Assembly (NCBI RefSeq): GCF_005925345.1
Contig: NZ_SSHJ01000003.1
Location: 62,001 to 126,000 of the forward strand
Direction of reading: 5' to 3'
Length of the DNA stretch: 64,000 nt
Source: Pedobacter ureilyticus
GTDB taxonomy: Bacteria; Bacteroidota; Bacteroidia; Sphingobacteriales; Sphingobacteriaceae
Shown piece after piece: positions 1-8,963 of this stretch (positions within the stretch are counted from its first letter, which is position 1; each line of letters opens with the position of its first letter). The notes under the pieces were generated by a model, which saw nothing but the letters and a program-made list of their open reading frames with translations, did not search any database and was not told where the DNA came from. Made by a program: the position numbers and the translations under genes.

Positions 1-177
1 TTCATTGATTTGTTTAAATTTTTATCCAAAAATATGAAATTTTGTGATTTTTACTCTGAAAATTATTAAAAAAATGAAAAAAAATATTTTTTGATACAAA
101 TTTTTGATTTTTTAGGGTGTTTTGTGTGTTTTTTGTGTTGCGGAAATTGTTTTATGGATTTTTATGAAAGTATGCAT

Positions 178-203
178 CATAGCTAAAAATCCTTATAGCT
201 ATG
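178..203 (+). promoter_or_regulatory. Hairpin that includes the tonB start codon
   Basis: CATAGCTA at 178-185 and TAGCTATG at 196-203 form a perfect 8-bp inverted repeat around a 10-nt AT-rich loop. The ATG of the downstream TonB gene is the last three bases of the right arm. If transcribed, the hairpin would hide the start codon, so it may reduce or tune translation. The role is inferred; the repeat is seen directly. The rest of 1-200 is AT-rich with no recognisable gene. Confidence 0.4.
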
Positions 204-1070
204 TTTAATAAATCATCAAATTTATACGATAGCGAGTGGCTCGCTCTCGTATTTGCTAACAGAAACCAAAACTATGGTGCTTACGAATTGAGAAGCCATT
301 CTGCTAACCGGATGTTGAAAGCTTTCTTTATAGCGGCGCCGTTATTTGTAGGTGCTTTTGTAGCGCCATCAATTATTTCTGCACTTAAAGGTGCTCCAGA
401 AGTTATAGATCAGACAAAAATAGTTGGTGTAGAACTTGATAACATCATACGAGAGTTACCACCCAAAGAGTTACCAAAGGTAGAAGAAGTAGCTGCTCCC
501 GAAGAGGTTGTGCAAAAGAAATCGGTTGCTCCAAAGGTAAAATCAGTGGGTATGACAGATAATATCAAAGTTGTTAAAGATGATTTGGTTACTGCCCAGC
601 CGCCAACTACTGATGATTTAAAAGGTGCTTTAATTGCCAGTACTACGCAAGATGGCATTGCTAGTAAAGGAAATGCTGGTTTAGAAACGGCTACTGGTGG
701 TACTGGAGAAGGAATTGGAATTGGCGGCAATGGCACTGGAGGTAATGATATCCATAATGTTGCTACCGTAGATGTTTATCCAGAATTTCCAGGTGGGATG
801 GATGCCTGGGCAAAATATATCCAAAGAAATTTGCGCTATCCTAGTATGGCATCAGAAAATGGTATACAGGGTAAAGTGTTTTTGAGCTTTGTAGTAGAAA
901 AAGACGGCACCATTACCGACGTAAAAGTAACCCGAGGCATTGGCTACGGCTGTGATGACGAAGCTATGAGGGTTATTAAAAAATCGCCACGCTGGAAAGC
1001 GGGCATGCAAAATAACCTGCCAGTTAGGGTAAGATATAACATGCCTATTAGTTATATGATGCAAAATTAG
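201..1070 (+). CDS. TonB family energy transducer
   Basis: Inner-membrane protein that passes proton-motive-force energy to outer-membrane TonB-dependent receptors. The 289-residue protein has a short cytoplasmic N-terminus of the Bacteroidota type (EWLALVFANRNQNYGAYELR), one membrane segment at about residues 39-62, a Pro/Val/Lys periplasmic linker, a glycine-rich stretch near 155-185 and a TonB C-terminal domain from about 205 to the end (YPEFPGG, then YP, GKV and the basic strand ending in PISYMM). It stands alone, with no ExbB or ExbD beside it, and is followed by a terminator. Two TonB-dependent receptors lie in this window, but Bacteroidota have many TonB paralogues, so the partner cannot be told. 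Confidence 0.93.
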   Translation: MFNKSSNLYDSEWLALVFANRNQNYGAYELRSHSANRMLKAFFIAAPLFVGAFVAPSIISALKGAPEVIDQTKIVGVELDNIIRELPPKELPKVEEVAAPEEVVQKKSVAPKVKSVGMTDNIKVVKDDLVTAQPPTTDDLKGALIASTTQDGIASKGNAGLETATGGTGEGIGIGGNGTGGNDIHNVATVDVYPEFPGGMDAWAKYIQRNLRYPSMASENGIQGKVFLSFVVEKDGTITDVKVTRGIGYGCDDEAMRVIKKSPRWKAGMQNNLPVRVRYNMPISYMMQN

Positions 1071-1096
1071 TTTTTGAGTTGGTATTGATTTGCGAC

Positions 1097-1127
1097 AGCG
1101 ATGGAAGAAATTTCATCGCTTTTTTGG
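1097..1127 (+). terminator. Rho-independent terminator after tonB
   Basis: AGCGATG (1097-1103) pairs with CATCGCT (1114-1120) and is followed by a run of T, 27 bases after the tonB stop codon. Confidence 0.75.
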
Positions 1128-1162
1128 TTTTTAATTGCTAATTGCAGTATTTTTATAAGCAC

Positions 1163-2122
1163 ATGCTTAAAATTTTACAGAGAGAAGATTGGGTTGCCGA
1201 AATAGAAAAGGTTAGACCTTTGAAAATGAATGAGGAACTTTCTGTTGTAAGCTTTTTATGCCAAGAGTATGCATTGGTACCTGCCTACTTTTTATATCAT
1301 ATTAAAAATAATTTGGTGATTAGCTATGTTGCGCTGACAAAACGAAAGAAAATTATACATCCTTCTCATTTCTTCTATTCTTCATTTTGGATAAAAGAAA
1401 CTTTAAGTGAAAATCAATATTGCGAATATCTTGATGGTTTTTTAAATGCTTTACTGAAATTGTATCAACGTGTAGAGATAAAACTTCCAGTAGGAATAGA
1501 TGATATGCGCCCTTTTTTATGGCAACATTTTTCGGTTAATAACTATTATACATATTTAAAAAAGCTGGATAGCTTGGATTATCATACGGTAACCGAAAAA
1601 AATATTAGAAAAGCAAGAGAAATAGGATATGAGTGTAGATGGGAGCCTTTAACTAAGACTAGTTTAGAATTGAATTTACAGATTTTTAAAGATTTTAAAG
1701 TCTACAGTTCTACAAGCATAAGAAAAATTGAAAGACTAATGTTAGCAATGCAGCGTAATAGATACCTTGCTAGTTTTAATTGTTATAATAACGATGAACT
1801 TGTAGCTTCTAACCTTATTTTCTTAGATAAAAACAATAAAATAGCCTATACCGTATTGCTTAACAAAACATCTAGATCTAATAAAGACGATGTACACTCG
1901 TTGTTGCATGACTTCTTTTTTACGAAATTGAATGAAGACGGCTATGAATGCGTTGACTTGCTGGGAGGTGATATGCGTGGAATAGCTCCTTTCAAATCAA
2001 GGTTTAATACAGTGCTTAAACCACATTTTGTAGTTAAATTCGAGAGGAAAAATGCTGCAGTAAAAAAAGGAATTGCAACATTGAAATATGTTGTCAAAAA
2101 GTTCTTAGCAAAAATTAACTAA
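1163..2122 (+). CDS. GNAT/FemAB-like N-acyltransferase, function unknown
   Basis: A 319-residue protein without signal peptide or membrane segment. The C-terminal half looks like a GNAT or FemAB-type acyltransferase: a stretch around NDELVASNLIFLD, a helix bearing SLLHDFFFTKLNEDG, and the tail DLLGGDMRGIAPFKSRFN, which resembles the GxxxPGIAxFKxxF ending of peptidoglycan and sugar N-acyltransferases. The open frame extends upstream to a TTG at 1142, but the ATG at 1163 (MLKILQRED) is preferred. It runs tail to tail with the AsnB-type gene, overlapping by 8 bases. VimA, the acyltransferase of the Porphyromonas linking-sugar pathway, is of similar size and class, so a linker-acylating role is possible but unproven. 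Confidence 0.6.
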   Translation: MLKILQREDWVAEIEKVRPLKMNEELSVVSFLCQEYALVPAYFLYHIKNNLVISYVALTKRKKIIHPSHFFYSSFWIKETLSENQYCEYLDGFLNALLKLYQRVEIKLPVGIDDMRPFLWQHFSVNNYYTYLKKLDSLDYHTVTEKNIRKAREIGYECRWEPLTKTSLELNLQIFKDFKVYSSTSIRKIERLMLAMQRNRYLASFNCYNNDELVASNLIFLDKNNKIAYTVLLNKTSRSNKDDVHSLLHDFFFTKLNEDGYECVDLLGGDMRGIAPFKSRFNTVLKPHFVVKFERKNAAVKKGIATLKYVVKKFLAKIN

Positions 2123-3950
2123 AATACTTATTGTACCACATTTGAAATTGTAGTAACAACCACAACTTTCTAGCATCGTTGCCATTTGGGCTTGTATAAA
2201 ATCTGTTTTTAGTCTTAAAAACTTCAACAATGTCAAAAAAGCGATGTTTGATTAACTGTTCTGGCGAAAGGTATTCTTCTAAATAAGGTTTATATATAGA
2301 ACCCATCCATTCAATTATAGGAATACTAAAACCTTTTTTTGGCCTATCCATTATTATTTTTGGAATATATTGATGGGTGATATTTTTTAGTAGATGTTTC
2401 AAATTTCCATCTTTTATAAAATATTTATTGTCAATTGTTGCTAAAGTATTTACTAGGTCTGTTTTTAAAAGGGCATCTCTATTATCTATTCCATAATGCA
2501 TAGTAATTCTGTCGGATTTAAGCAGCAAATCATTAGGCAAGTAATTATTGAGATCAAAATTTAGTAGTGATTTGATACTGTCTTCTTGTTGCTCAAAACT
2601 TATTGATGGAATTATTTCCTTATTTAGTAGATTGCTCATTTCATTGTAGGCATAAAATGAGGCGATAGATTCGTAGGTGTTTATTAATGATTTCGAAAAT
2701 AATACTTCTTGCAGTTTATGTTTTCTGTTTTTTGAAAAGCTTACAATAGTTTTTTTTAAGAAATTTGGAATTTGATTAGATTTTCTATGTACCCAAATGG
2801 CTTTTTTATAGCTCGTATATCCTGCAAATAGTTCATCGCCTCCCTCTGCACCAAGCAGAACTTTAATGTCTTCTGTAGCAATTTGCTCCACCAAGAATGC
2901 CAATGGTATAGCACCACTATCACCCATGGGTTCATCAAAAATATTAGGTAAGTTTTCTAGGGTCTTTATAGCATCAGCATTGTCTATGTAATATTCAGTA
3001 TGGTTAGTGTTTAAAAATTTGGCAATAGCTTTGGCATCCGGGGCTTCGTCTATTTTCTTATTTTTAAAACCAAGGGTAAATGTTCTTAATCTTTTGGCTC
3101 TATTTTTTTGTAGTATGGCGGCTACAGTAGCGCTGTCATAACCTCCACTTAGCATGACACCCATATTTACATCCGCTATACTTCTCTTAACGACTGATTC
3201 GGTAACTAATTCATGTAGTCTATTGGTAATATCACTTTCATTGTCCGAAAGCCTAGCCAAAACGCCTGATTGATTTTCAAATTTAGTCTCTAAATGGTTG
3301 CCACTATTTAAGTCGATAATAAAATAATGCTGTTTTTTAAAATTAAATATATCTGTAAATATAGTTTCCGAGCCCAAGAAATAACCATGGCGTAAATACT
3401 TCTCCAATGCATTTAAATTCGTTTTTTTCTCTATTGGATATTGTAATAATCCCTTCAATTCAGAAGAAAAGGCAAAGAAATTTTTATCCTTATAGAAATA
3501 CAAGGGTTTTACGCCAACAGTATCTCTAGCCAAGAACATTTGATTTTGTTTCCTATCCAATATGGCAAATGCAAATGCTCCATCTATTTTTTCAAATAAT
3601 TGATGTCCCCATTTTTTATAACATTCTAATAAAACTTCTGTGTCAGATAAAGTTTTGAAAATCACTCCATATTTAATAAGTGACGCCCTTAAATCTAGGT
3701 AATTATAAATTGTTCCATTAAAAGTAATGGTATAATTTCCACAAAGTGAAGTAAAAGGCTGTATACCGTTTTCAGAGGGGTCAATAGTAGCGAGCCTTTC
3801 ATTTGCTAAGCCCACACTATAGCGTTGGTGAGTTTCTAGCAAGTGGCCGTAACCATTGCCACCTCTGTGTCTTAGCGCAGCTGATGCATTTAGTAGATCT
3901 TTTTCACTTATTAACTTTTTGTAGTCAATAAAACCAGTAATCCCGCACAT
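2115..3950 (-). CDS. asnB: AsnB-type glutamine-dependent amidotransferase (asparagine synthase family)
   Basis: Two-domain enzyme of 611 residues. The N-terminal class II glutaminase starts MCGITGF with the catalytic Cys2; the C-terminal ATP-PPi domain has the P-loop SGGYDS at about 268-273. Ammonia released from glutamine is transferred to an adenylated carboxylate. Members make asparagine or amidate sugars and other acids in envelope pathways (for example WbpS). Its ATG overlaps the stop codon of the PorU2-like gene as TAATG, so translation is probably coupled. That pairing favours an envelope role, such as making a uronamide, over asparagine supply. Family membership is firm; the substrate is inferred. 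Confidence 0.85.
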   Translation of the reverse strand: MCGITGFIDYKKLISEKDLLNASAALRHRGGNGYGHLLETHQRYSVGLANERLATIDPSENGIQPFTSLCGNYTITFNGTIYNYLDLRASLIKYGVIFKTLSDTEVLLECYKKWGHQLFEKIDGAFAFAILDRKQNQMFLARDTVGVKPLYFYKDKNFFAFSSELKGLLQYPIEKKTNLNALEKYLRHGYFLGSETIFTDIFNFKKQHYFIIDLNSGNHLETKFENQSGVLARLSDNESDITNRLHELVTESVVKRSIADVNMGVMLSGGYDSATVAAILQKNRAKRLRTFTLGFKNKKIDEAPDAKAIAKFLNTNHTEYYIDNADAIKTLENLPNIFDEPMGDSGAIPLAFLVEQIATEDIKVLLGAEGGDELFAGYTSYKKAIWVHRKSNQIPNFLKKTIVSFSKNRKHKLQEVLFSKSLINTYESIASFYAYNEMSNLLNKEIIPSISFEQQEDSIKSLLNFDLNNYLPNDLLLKSDRITMHYGIDNRDALLKTDLVNTLATIDNKYFIKDGNLKHLLKNITHQYIPKIIMDRPKKGFSIPIIEWMGSIYKPYLEEYLSPEQLIKHRFFDIVEVFKTKNRFYTSPNGNDARKLWLLLQFQMWYNKYFS

Positions 3951-6900
3951 TATTTCATCAAATATATTTTGCCAGTATTTTGTTTAAAGAAGTTGTCTGT
4001 TTTAGTTTTTCTATGTTTTATTTCAGATTTATCGTTGTTTTCTACTGTAACTTTATAGAAATAAACACCATTGGCTAATCTATCTCCGTACATATCGGTT
4101 CCGTCCCAAGTAAAGTCGGAAATATTATTTCCAATTCTAATAGCTCCTAATTCTTCCTTAAAAACTTCCCTAACAATTTTTCCTGTTACCGTCATGATTT
4201 GCACTTTTATCTTATCAGGAATTTTATCTCCAGTTAAGGTGTAAACAAATTTCATGGCTGTGGTAAAGGGGTTGGGGTAGGGATAAAAATGTGTAATGGC
4301 AGATTCGTTAATCACTTCAAACTCGATGGTATAACTACTTGCGTTGTTAACATTACCGCTGGCATCTTTTGCTTCAACCATCAAGGTGTAGATACCATCT
4401 TCTAATCTGGACGGTTTGTAGCTTACACTAGCTTTGTTGTTGTTCGCCGAATTTGCTGGAGTAAAATTTAATAGGCCAGAGGTATAAGCAATCCTTTTGT
4501 AATTTCCCGTTGCAGATTTAAGGTAAATATTCATTACCGTAGTATCATTAAGTAGTATAAATGAGTTGTCGTCTGTAAGGTTTATTAAAATGTTAGGTTG
4601 TGGTGCAACAATTTCACCATTCATAATGTGTTTTCCATCAAATGCTACATCAACGATAGGCTCTTTATTATCTTTTGTTACCGTAAAATTCTGCTGTATA
4701 AAATTGTTAAAGCTGTAGCTATCGTTACCGTTTATAGGAATGAAATCTAATTTTAAAAGATTGTTGCCTACTAAGCCAATGGTAGGGAGTTTTAACTTAA
4801 AGGTAAGATTAGCGCCAATAGCCATTTCTTCAATTTTTCCTGCGTTTGCCGTAATTGTACTTCTGTCTGGCTTTGTTAAAGTGTATTTAACCAAAAGCGA
4901 ATCCGATTTATATTTTGACAGGTTTTGAAAACCAATGTCCCACTTCACACTATCACCTTCTTGAATAGGGCTTTTGTAGAAATTATAACTTATTTGCGGA
5001 TTAATTGATGTTTCTGGTACTTCGTCGTAAATAAATTTCCATTTTAACACTTGTGGAGGGGTTCTTTTTGTAGCATCACTAAAATTTGCTTTTAGGGCCA
5101 TTTTAGGATAGCTTTTAGCATCGAAGCCGCTTAAATCTAAGCTGTTTGGAGGTAGATTGGTTTGCAAAACCTGTACTTCCCCGTTAGGTTTGTACCCTAA
5201 TAAATCAAAAGAAACAACATCTGTGGCATCTGTTTTTACTTCATATTCGGCGGTTTTCCATTGTGTTGCTGGACCTGCTGCAACGGTGGTTAGGTTGCCT
5301 TGTTGTAGTGGATAAGCATAAGTCTTGTCGAATCTGATCAGTTGTTCTCTTGGTGGCGCCGTGCTACCTAGATCTGCCATTTTCTCTATGGCCGATTCGG
5401 GCCCACCACCTTTTTGTCCCCAAAACATATAAGGTTCACCCGCACCAACATTCCCAATATTGGCTGCGCCTACTTGCAAAAAGGCGTTTTTGGCAGCTTG
5501 TGGCAGGGCAGATAAATTAATACCTCTTCCGTTAAATCCAATAACATAGTAGCCATTGGGTATTTGGTTGATATAGCTAATTAGACTATCGACTGCTACT
5601 GGATTATTAGTGTCGAAAACATATTGGCCTGAGTAGTAGTTTGGAGTTCCGTTTCCATCGTTGTTAACAAAATTGTAAGCCGAAGGGTATTGAAAAAGCC
5701 CGCCTACGGTAGGGTTTAATGCTATTAGCGTAAAGCCAACAAACTCATAGTCTAAAAAGCCAAGCCTGCCGCCGGGATTTGCTCTAAATGTCCTTTCGTC
5801 TGCTGTAGATGCATCATCTCCTCTAGTTTGCACCGTGGTAGCATAAGCTGTTTTGGAAAATTCAAACTGCTTGGTGCTGTTGTTAAACTCTAAGCTGTGA
5901 AGTGTACCATTTTGGTATTGCTGAAAATGCGATTGGTTCCAACCATCTGGACTGCCTTGAATATAAGTAAATGTACTTTCTTGCCAAGCACCACCTTTAT
6001 CTAAATCTGCGTTTAAGCGAGCTCTCCAATAGTAAACTTGGTTATTAGTGGATAGTAAAGCAGGGCGCCATTTGGGCATAAATCCGGCCGTTAATGTAGC
6101 TGTTTTTAGCCACGAACTATCAAACGTACTTACCGTGTCTATCTCGAATATATAGCTGGCATCTTTGGCCAGTAAATCGTTAGATTGGGCAACAAGTTCT
6201 ACATCGGCTTGCGATACTATGGCATATTTTTTTGGATAAATGGTATTTAAACCATTTGATATCATGAAGTAATCGAAGCTTGCTGTATTATTCGCTTTTG
6301 AAAGCTCATCAAATTCGTTTTCCGGATCTAGTGTTATGGTAAATTTATTAATTCCCGCACTACTGATATCATTATTTTCTATTTTAAACAACAAAGTATC
6401 TGTGTTGTATACAGGCTCTGCAAAAGTTTGTGGCGGATAGGTTGTAGTGGAATTATCTGGAAATGTACGGGTTAATGAAATTTTTAATGGTTGGTTTACC
6501 GCCTTACCAATATTCTTGGCTACCACAGCAACAGAAAAAGAAGAACTTAACGCACTTACATTAGAAGGAGAAATGAATAAATCTTGGTTGTTTATTGCCA
6601 AGTCTGGCTTTTCTGGAGTGTAAAACTTCAATGCGGGGTCTCCCTGAAAAGTGTATTGTGTGGTGTGCATTACGTTAATAATATCGTTGGGATTTTGATA
6701 TTGGGTTTTAGCCAATTTTAAAGCTTCGGCTATAGAAACACCATAGTTAGTTGTAAATGCTTTTTGATAAAAAATAGAACTGAAATTAGATAAATAACTT
6801 GCTACACCTTCGCTAGAGGTTCCTATCCATCCTACGGCACCTTTTTCAGGATAAAAAATATGCTTTTCCCCCAAAGACGGAGGTCCTATATAAGTGTTTC

Positions 6901-8878
6901 CGGTGGTACATCCATTTACCAGGTAAGTTAAAAGTCTGTCGCTATTGTTAAGTTCTTCTGGTAAGCCAAAATTAACCTCTGTAGCTTGGTGGGCTCCATG
7001 TCCTAAGAAAGATAATAAGGCTGCTCCCTTGTTTATTTCGTTAATAATGAGTTGCTTTTGATTTGCACTAACTGGAACGTTTACGTTTTTGTTAAAGTTA
7101 ACTGTATCTGCTCCGAAAGGCGCTGCTTTTGCCATGTTAAACATGTTGGCTTGATAAGCAGCCCAAGATAAATTTTCTGAAAGATTGTTGCCACCGCTAA
7201 CGTGAATAAACTTTTTACGCCATATTTCATTCCCATATTGTTCATAGCGTTTCAGTTTTTGAAGGTAAATTTCAACTTCTTCATTCGTTTTAGCACCAAC
7301 TCTGCCTGTGGCAATGGCAGGTGCTAAACTCGTATTGTTAATTCTGGCTGTTAGTAAATCATCTGATGGGGGAGAGCCATAAGTAGGAACTAAATCTTCA
7401 TTTACACCACCAGCCGCTCTGATTAAACTATTCTCCAATCCTTTACCTAACAATAGGAGGTATTTGGGTTTGGTAGCGGCGAATTGAAGAAGGTACTTGG
7501 CGAAGTTCCTGATGGCAAAAGGATGATGGATACCATAATAAAATTGGTCGTACAATTGCTCTGTGGTTATTATAAAAGATTTATAAGCACCTTGATTTCT
7601 ATAGCTGGCATAATTTTCGGCACTAGTTAGTAATGATTTGTGCGTTACAATAATGAAATTTTTATCGAAGGTGTTTGGCGATAGATTCAGCATTTGTACT
7701 TTCGTTAACGCAGGCGAAATAAAGGCTGTACTATCGTATAGAAAAATATCTCTTTCTGTCATGTTTGCCGACAATACAAACTCTGCATTGCTGCCGTTAA
7801 TTTCAGAAACTACCCTTTGGTTGGAAGTAAGGTCCCAAATTAAAGGTTTGGTTTTATTGTTGTTTGTAAAGTTTAAATACCTGTTCTGTGTGTTTCCGTT
7901 TAAGGTAAAATTGAGGGTAGTAGTTGCCTGTAAATCTGGTAGGCGAGGATAGATAATTTTAGCATAAGCTACCGCTTGAAAGTCGGTTTGTGCACCAAGG
8001 TCATTGATTGCTTCGTATATCACTTGTGTGTTTTGACCTAGCTCATTGGGGTTAACGGTAAAGGCTGTTTTTGATACGGCATAGCCTCTAAACAAAGTAT
8101 CTTTTTTTACAAAACTAGATGTTCCGTTATTAATACTAATTCTTAGGTGATGGTTGTTGCCTTGAGGATTTGTAGATTGTGCATCAGACCTGCCAGCTAC
8201 ATAAGTTTCAAATTTGATGGGGGATGCACCACTGCCAGTATATAAGTTGGGGGTAGATAATGTTCTGATTTGTTGTCCTCCCAATCCGTAAGTTACACCC
8301 ATAAAACCTTCGCCTTCTTGATAATCGGAAAGGCTCATGTGTGCAATGATATATCTGCCAGGATAAAAACTGTCTGCATATACACCTAAACTCTCTTGAG
8401 TGATGAAGCTTTCTGCTATCAGTCCTGTCTTTGAAGATTTAAAATTTTGTACTCTTAAACCCTGCAAGTTAGGGTTAATAGTTAAAAAATAAGCAGCGGT
8501 ATCGGTAAATAAACTATAGTAGTTATGTGGCTGAGTATTTGCAACCGGATATAATTCTTTGTCTAAAGTGCCATCATTGGGTTGCCCGTAAAATTCAATA
8601 AAGTCTGTTGCATCAAAGGTGTTATCAGTTTCTCCTTGTACATAAATAGCTACTTCTTTTCCGTTTTTAAAAAGTTGGAAGTTCTTTGGGTTAATGCTAT
8701 TTAGGGTAGGAATTTGTTGGCTCAATGTGGCGTGATTTAATCTATAAACCCCTTTTTGGCTAACTTTAATTTTATAATAAGACTGGGCAGGATTAATCCA
8801 ATCGTTACCATAAGGGGTTTGGGCAAAAACACTTAGGCAACAGATGGTTAAAATGAAAGAATAGAATATGCGCAACAT
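3950..8878 (-). CDS. porU2: PorU2-like T9SS C25 sortase
   Basis: Large surface or periplasmic protein (about 1642 residues) of the gingipain C25 family related to PorU, which removes the C-terminal signal of T9SS cargo and joins it to a lipopolysaccharide. The His-Cys pair is intact: LLSFLGHGAHQ (His about 627) and TYLVNGCTTGN (Cys about 657). The preceding domain has the typical LLLGKG and PTYGSPPSDD elements. CARDB/Ig-like regions follow, and the end is a FlgD-like fold (DGTDMYGDRLANGVYFYKV) closing in GKIYLMK. The open frame extends to 9067, but MLRIFYSFILTICCLSVFAQ at 8878 is a clear signal peptide, which removes a false overlap with the divergent glycosyltransferase. Downstream asnB overlaps by one base. 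Confidence 0.88.
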   Translation of the reverse strand: MLRIFYSFILTICCLSVFAQTPYGNDWINPAQSYYKIKVSQKGVYRLNHATLSQQIPTLNSINPKNFQLFKNGKEVAIYVQGETDNTFDATDFIEFYGQPNDGTLDKELYPVANTQPHNYYSLFTDTAAYFLTINPNLQGLRVQNFKSSKTGLIAESFITQESLGVYADSFYPGRYIIAHMSLSDYQEGEGFMGVTYGLGGQQIRTLSTPNLYTGSGASPIKFETYVAGRSDAQSTNPQGNNHHLRISINNGTSSFVKKDTLFRGYAVSKTAFTVNPNELGQNTQVIYEAINDLGAQTDFQAVAYAKIIYPRLPDLQATTTLNFTLNGNTQNRYLNFTNNNKTKPLIWDLTSNQRVVSEINGSNAEFVLSANMTERDIFLYDSTAFISPALTKVQMLNLSPNTFDKNFIIVTHKSLLTSAENYASYRNQGAYKSFIITTEQLYDQFYYGIHHPFAIRNFAKYLLQFAATKPKYLLLLGKGLENSLIRAAGGVNEDLVPTYGSPPSDDLLTARINNTSLAPAIATGRVGAKTNEEVEIYLQKLKRYEQYGNEIWRKKFIHVSGGNNLSENLSWAAYQANMFNMAKAAPFGADTVNFNKNVNVPVSANQKQLIINEINKGAALLSFLGHGAHQATEVNFGLPEELNNSDRLLTYLVNGCTTGNTYIGPPSLGEKHIFYPEKGAVGWIGTSSEGVASYLSNFSSIFYQKAFTTNYGVSIAEALKLAKTQYQNPNDIINVMHTTQYTFQGDPALKFYTPEKPDLAINNQDLFISPSNVSALSSSFSVAVVAKNIGKAVNQPLKISLTRTFPDNSTTTYPPQTFAEPVYNTDTLLFKIENNDISSAGINKFTITLDPENEFDELSKANNTASFDYFMISNGLNTIYPKKYAIVSQADVELVAQSNDLLAKDASYIFEIDTVSTFDSSWLKTATLTAGFMPKWRPALLSTNNQVYYWRARLNADLDKGGAWQESTFTYIQGSPDGWNQSHFQQYQNGTLHSLEFNNSTKQFEFSKTAYATTVQTRGDDASTADERTFRANPGGRLGFLDYEFVGFTLIALNPTVGGLFQYPSAYNFVNNDGNGTPNYYSGQYVFDTNNPVAVDSLISYINQIPNGYYVIGFNGRGINLSALPQAAKNAFLQVGAANIGNVGAGEPYMFWGQKGGGPESAIEKMADLGSTAPPREQLIRFDKTYAYPLQQGNLTTVAAGPATQWKTAEYEVKTDATDVVSFDLLGYKPNGEVQVLQTNLPPNSLDLSGFDAKSYPKMALKANFSDATKRTPPQVLKWKFIYDEVPETSINPQISYNFYKSPIQEGDSVKWDIGFQNLSKYKSDSLLVKYTLTKPDRSTITANAGKIEEMAIGANLTFKLKLPTIGLVGNNLLKLDFIPINGNDSYSFNNFIQQNFTVTKDNKEPIVDVAFDGKHIMNGEIVAPQPNILINLTDDNSFILLNDTTVMNIYLKSATGNYKRIAYTSGLLNFTPANSANNNKASVSYKPSRLEDGIYTLMVEAKDASGNVNNASSYTIEFEVINESAITHFYPYPNPFTTAMKFVYTLTGDKIPDKIKVQIMTVTGKIVREVFKEELGAIRIGNNISDFTWDGTDMYGDRLANGVYFYKVTVENNDKSEIKHRKTKTDNFFKQNTGKIYLMK

Positions 8879-8963
8879 AGATTCAAACATACAAATAATT
8901 CCTCTTAAATTGTTGAAGTAGTAGGGGGTTATGAAATAGTTTTTTTCTACTTTTAGCAACGCA

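Noticed and set aside
410-736. Minus-strand open frame within tonB
   Set aside because: Pro-rich shadow of the Gly/Val-rich coding strand; no independent signal. The same holds for the other frames lying inside gltB, queA, phoH and glpK.
8884-8891. TATGTTTG as -7 box of the PorU2-like gene
   Set aside because: It matches the consensus but would put the transcript start on the start codon and no -33 element is present, so it is probably chance.
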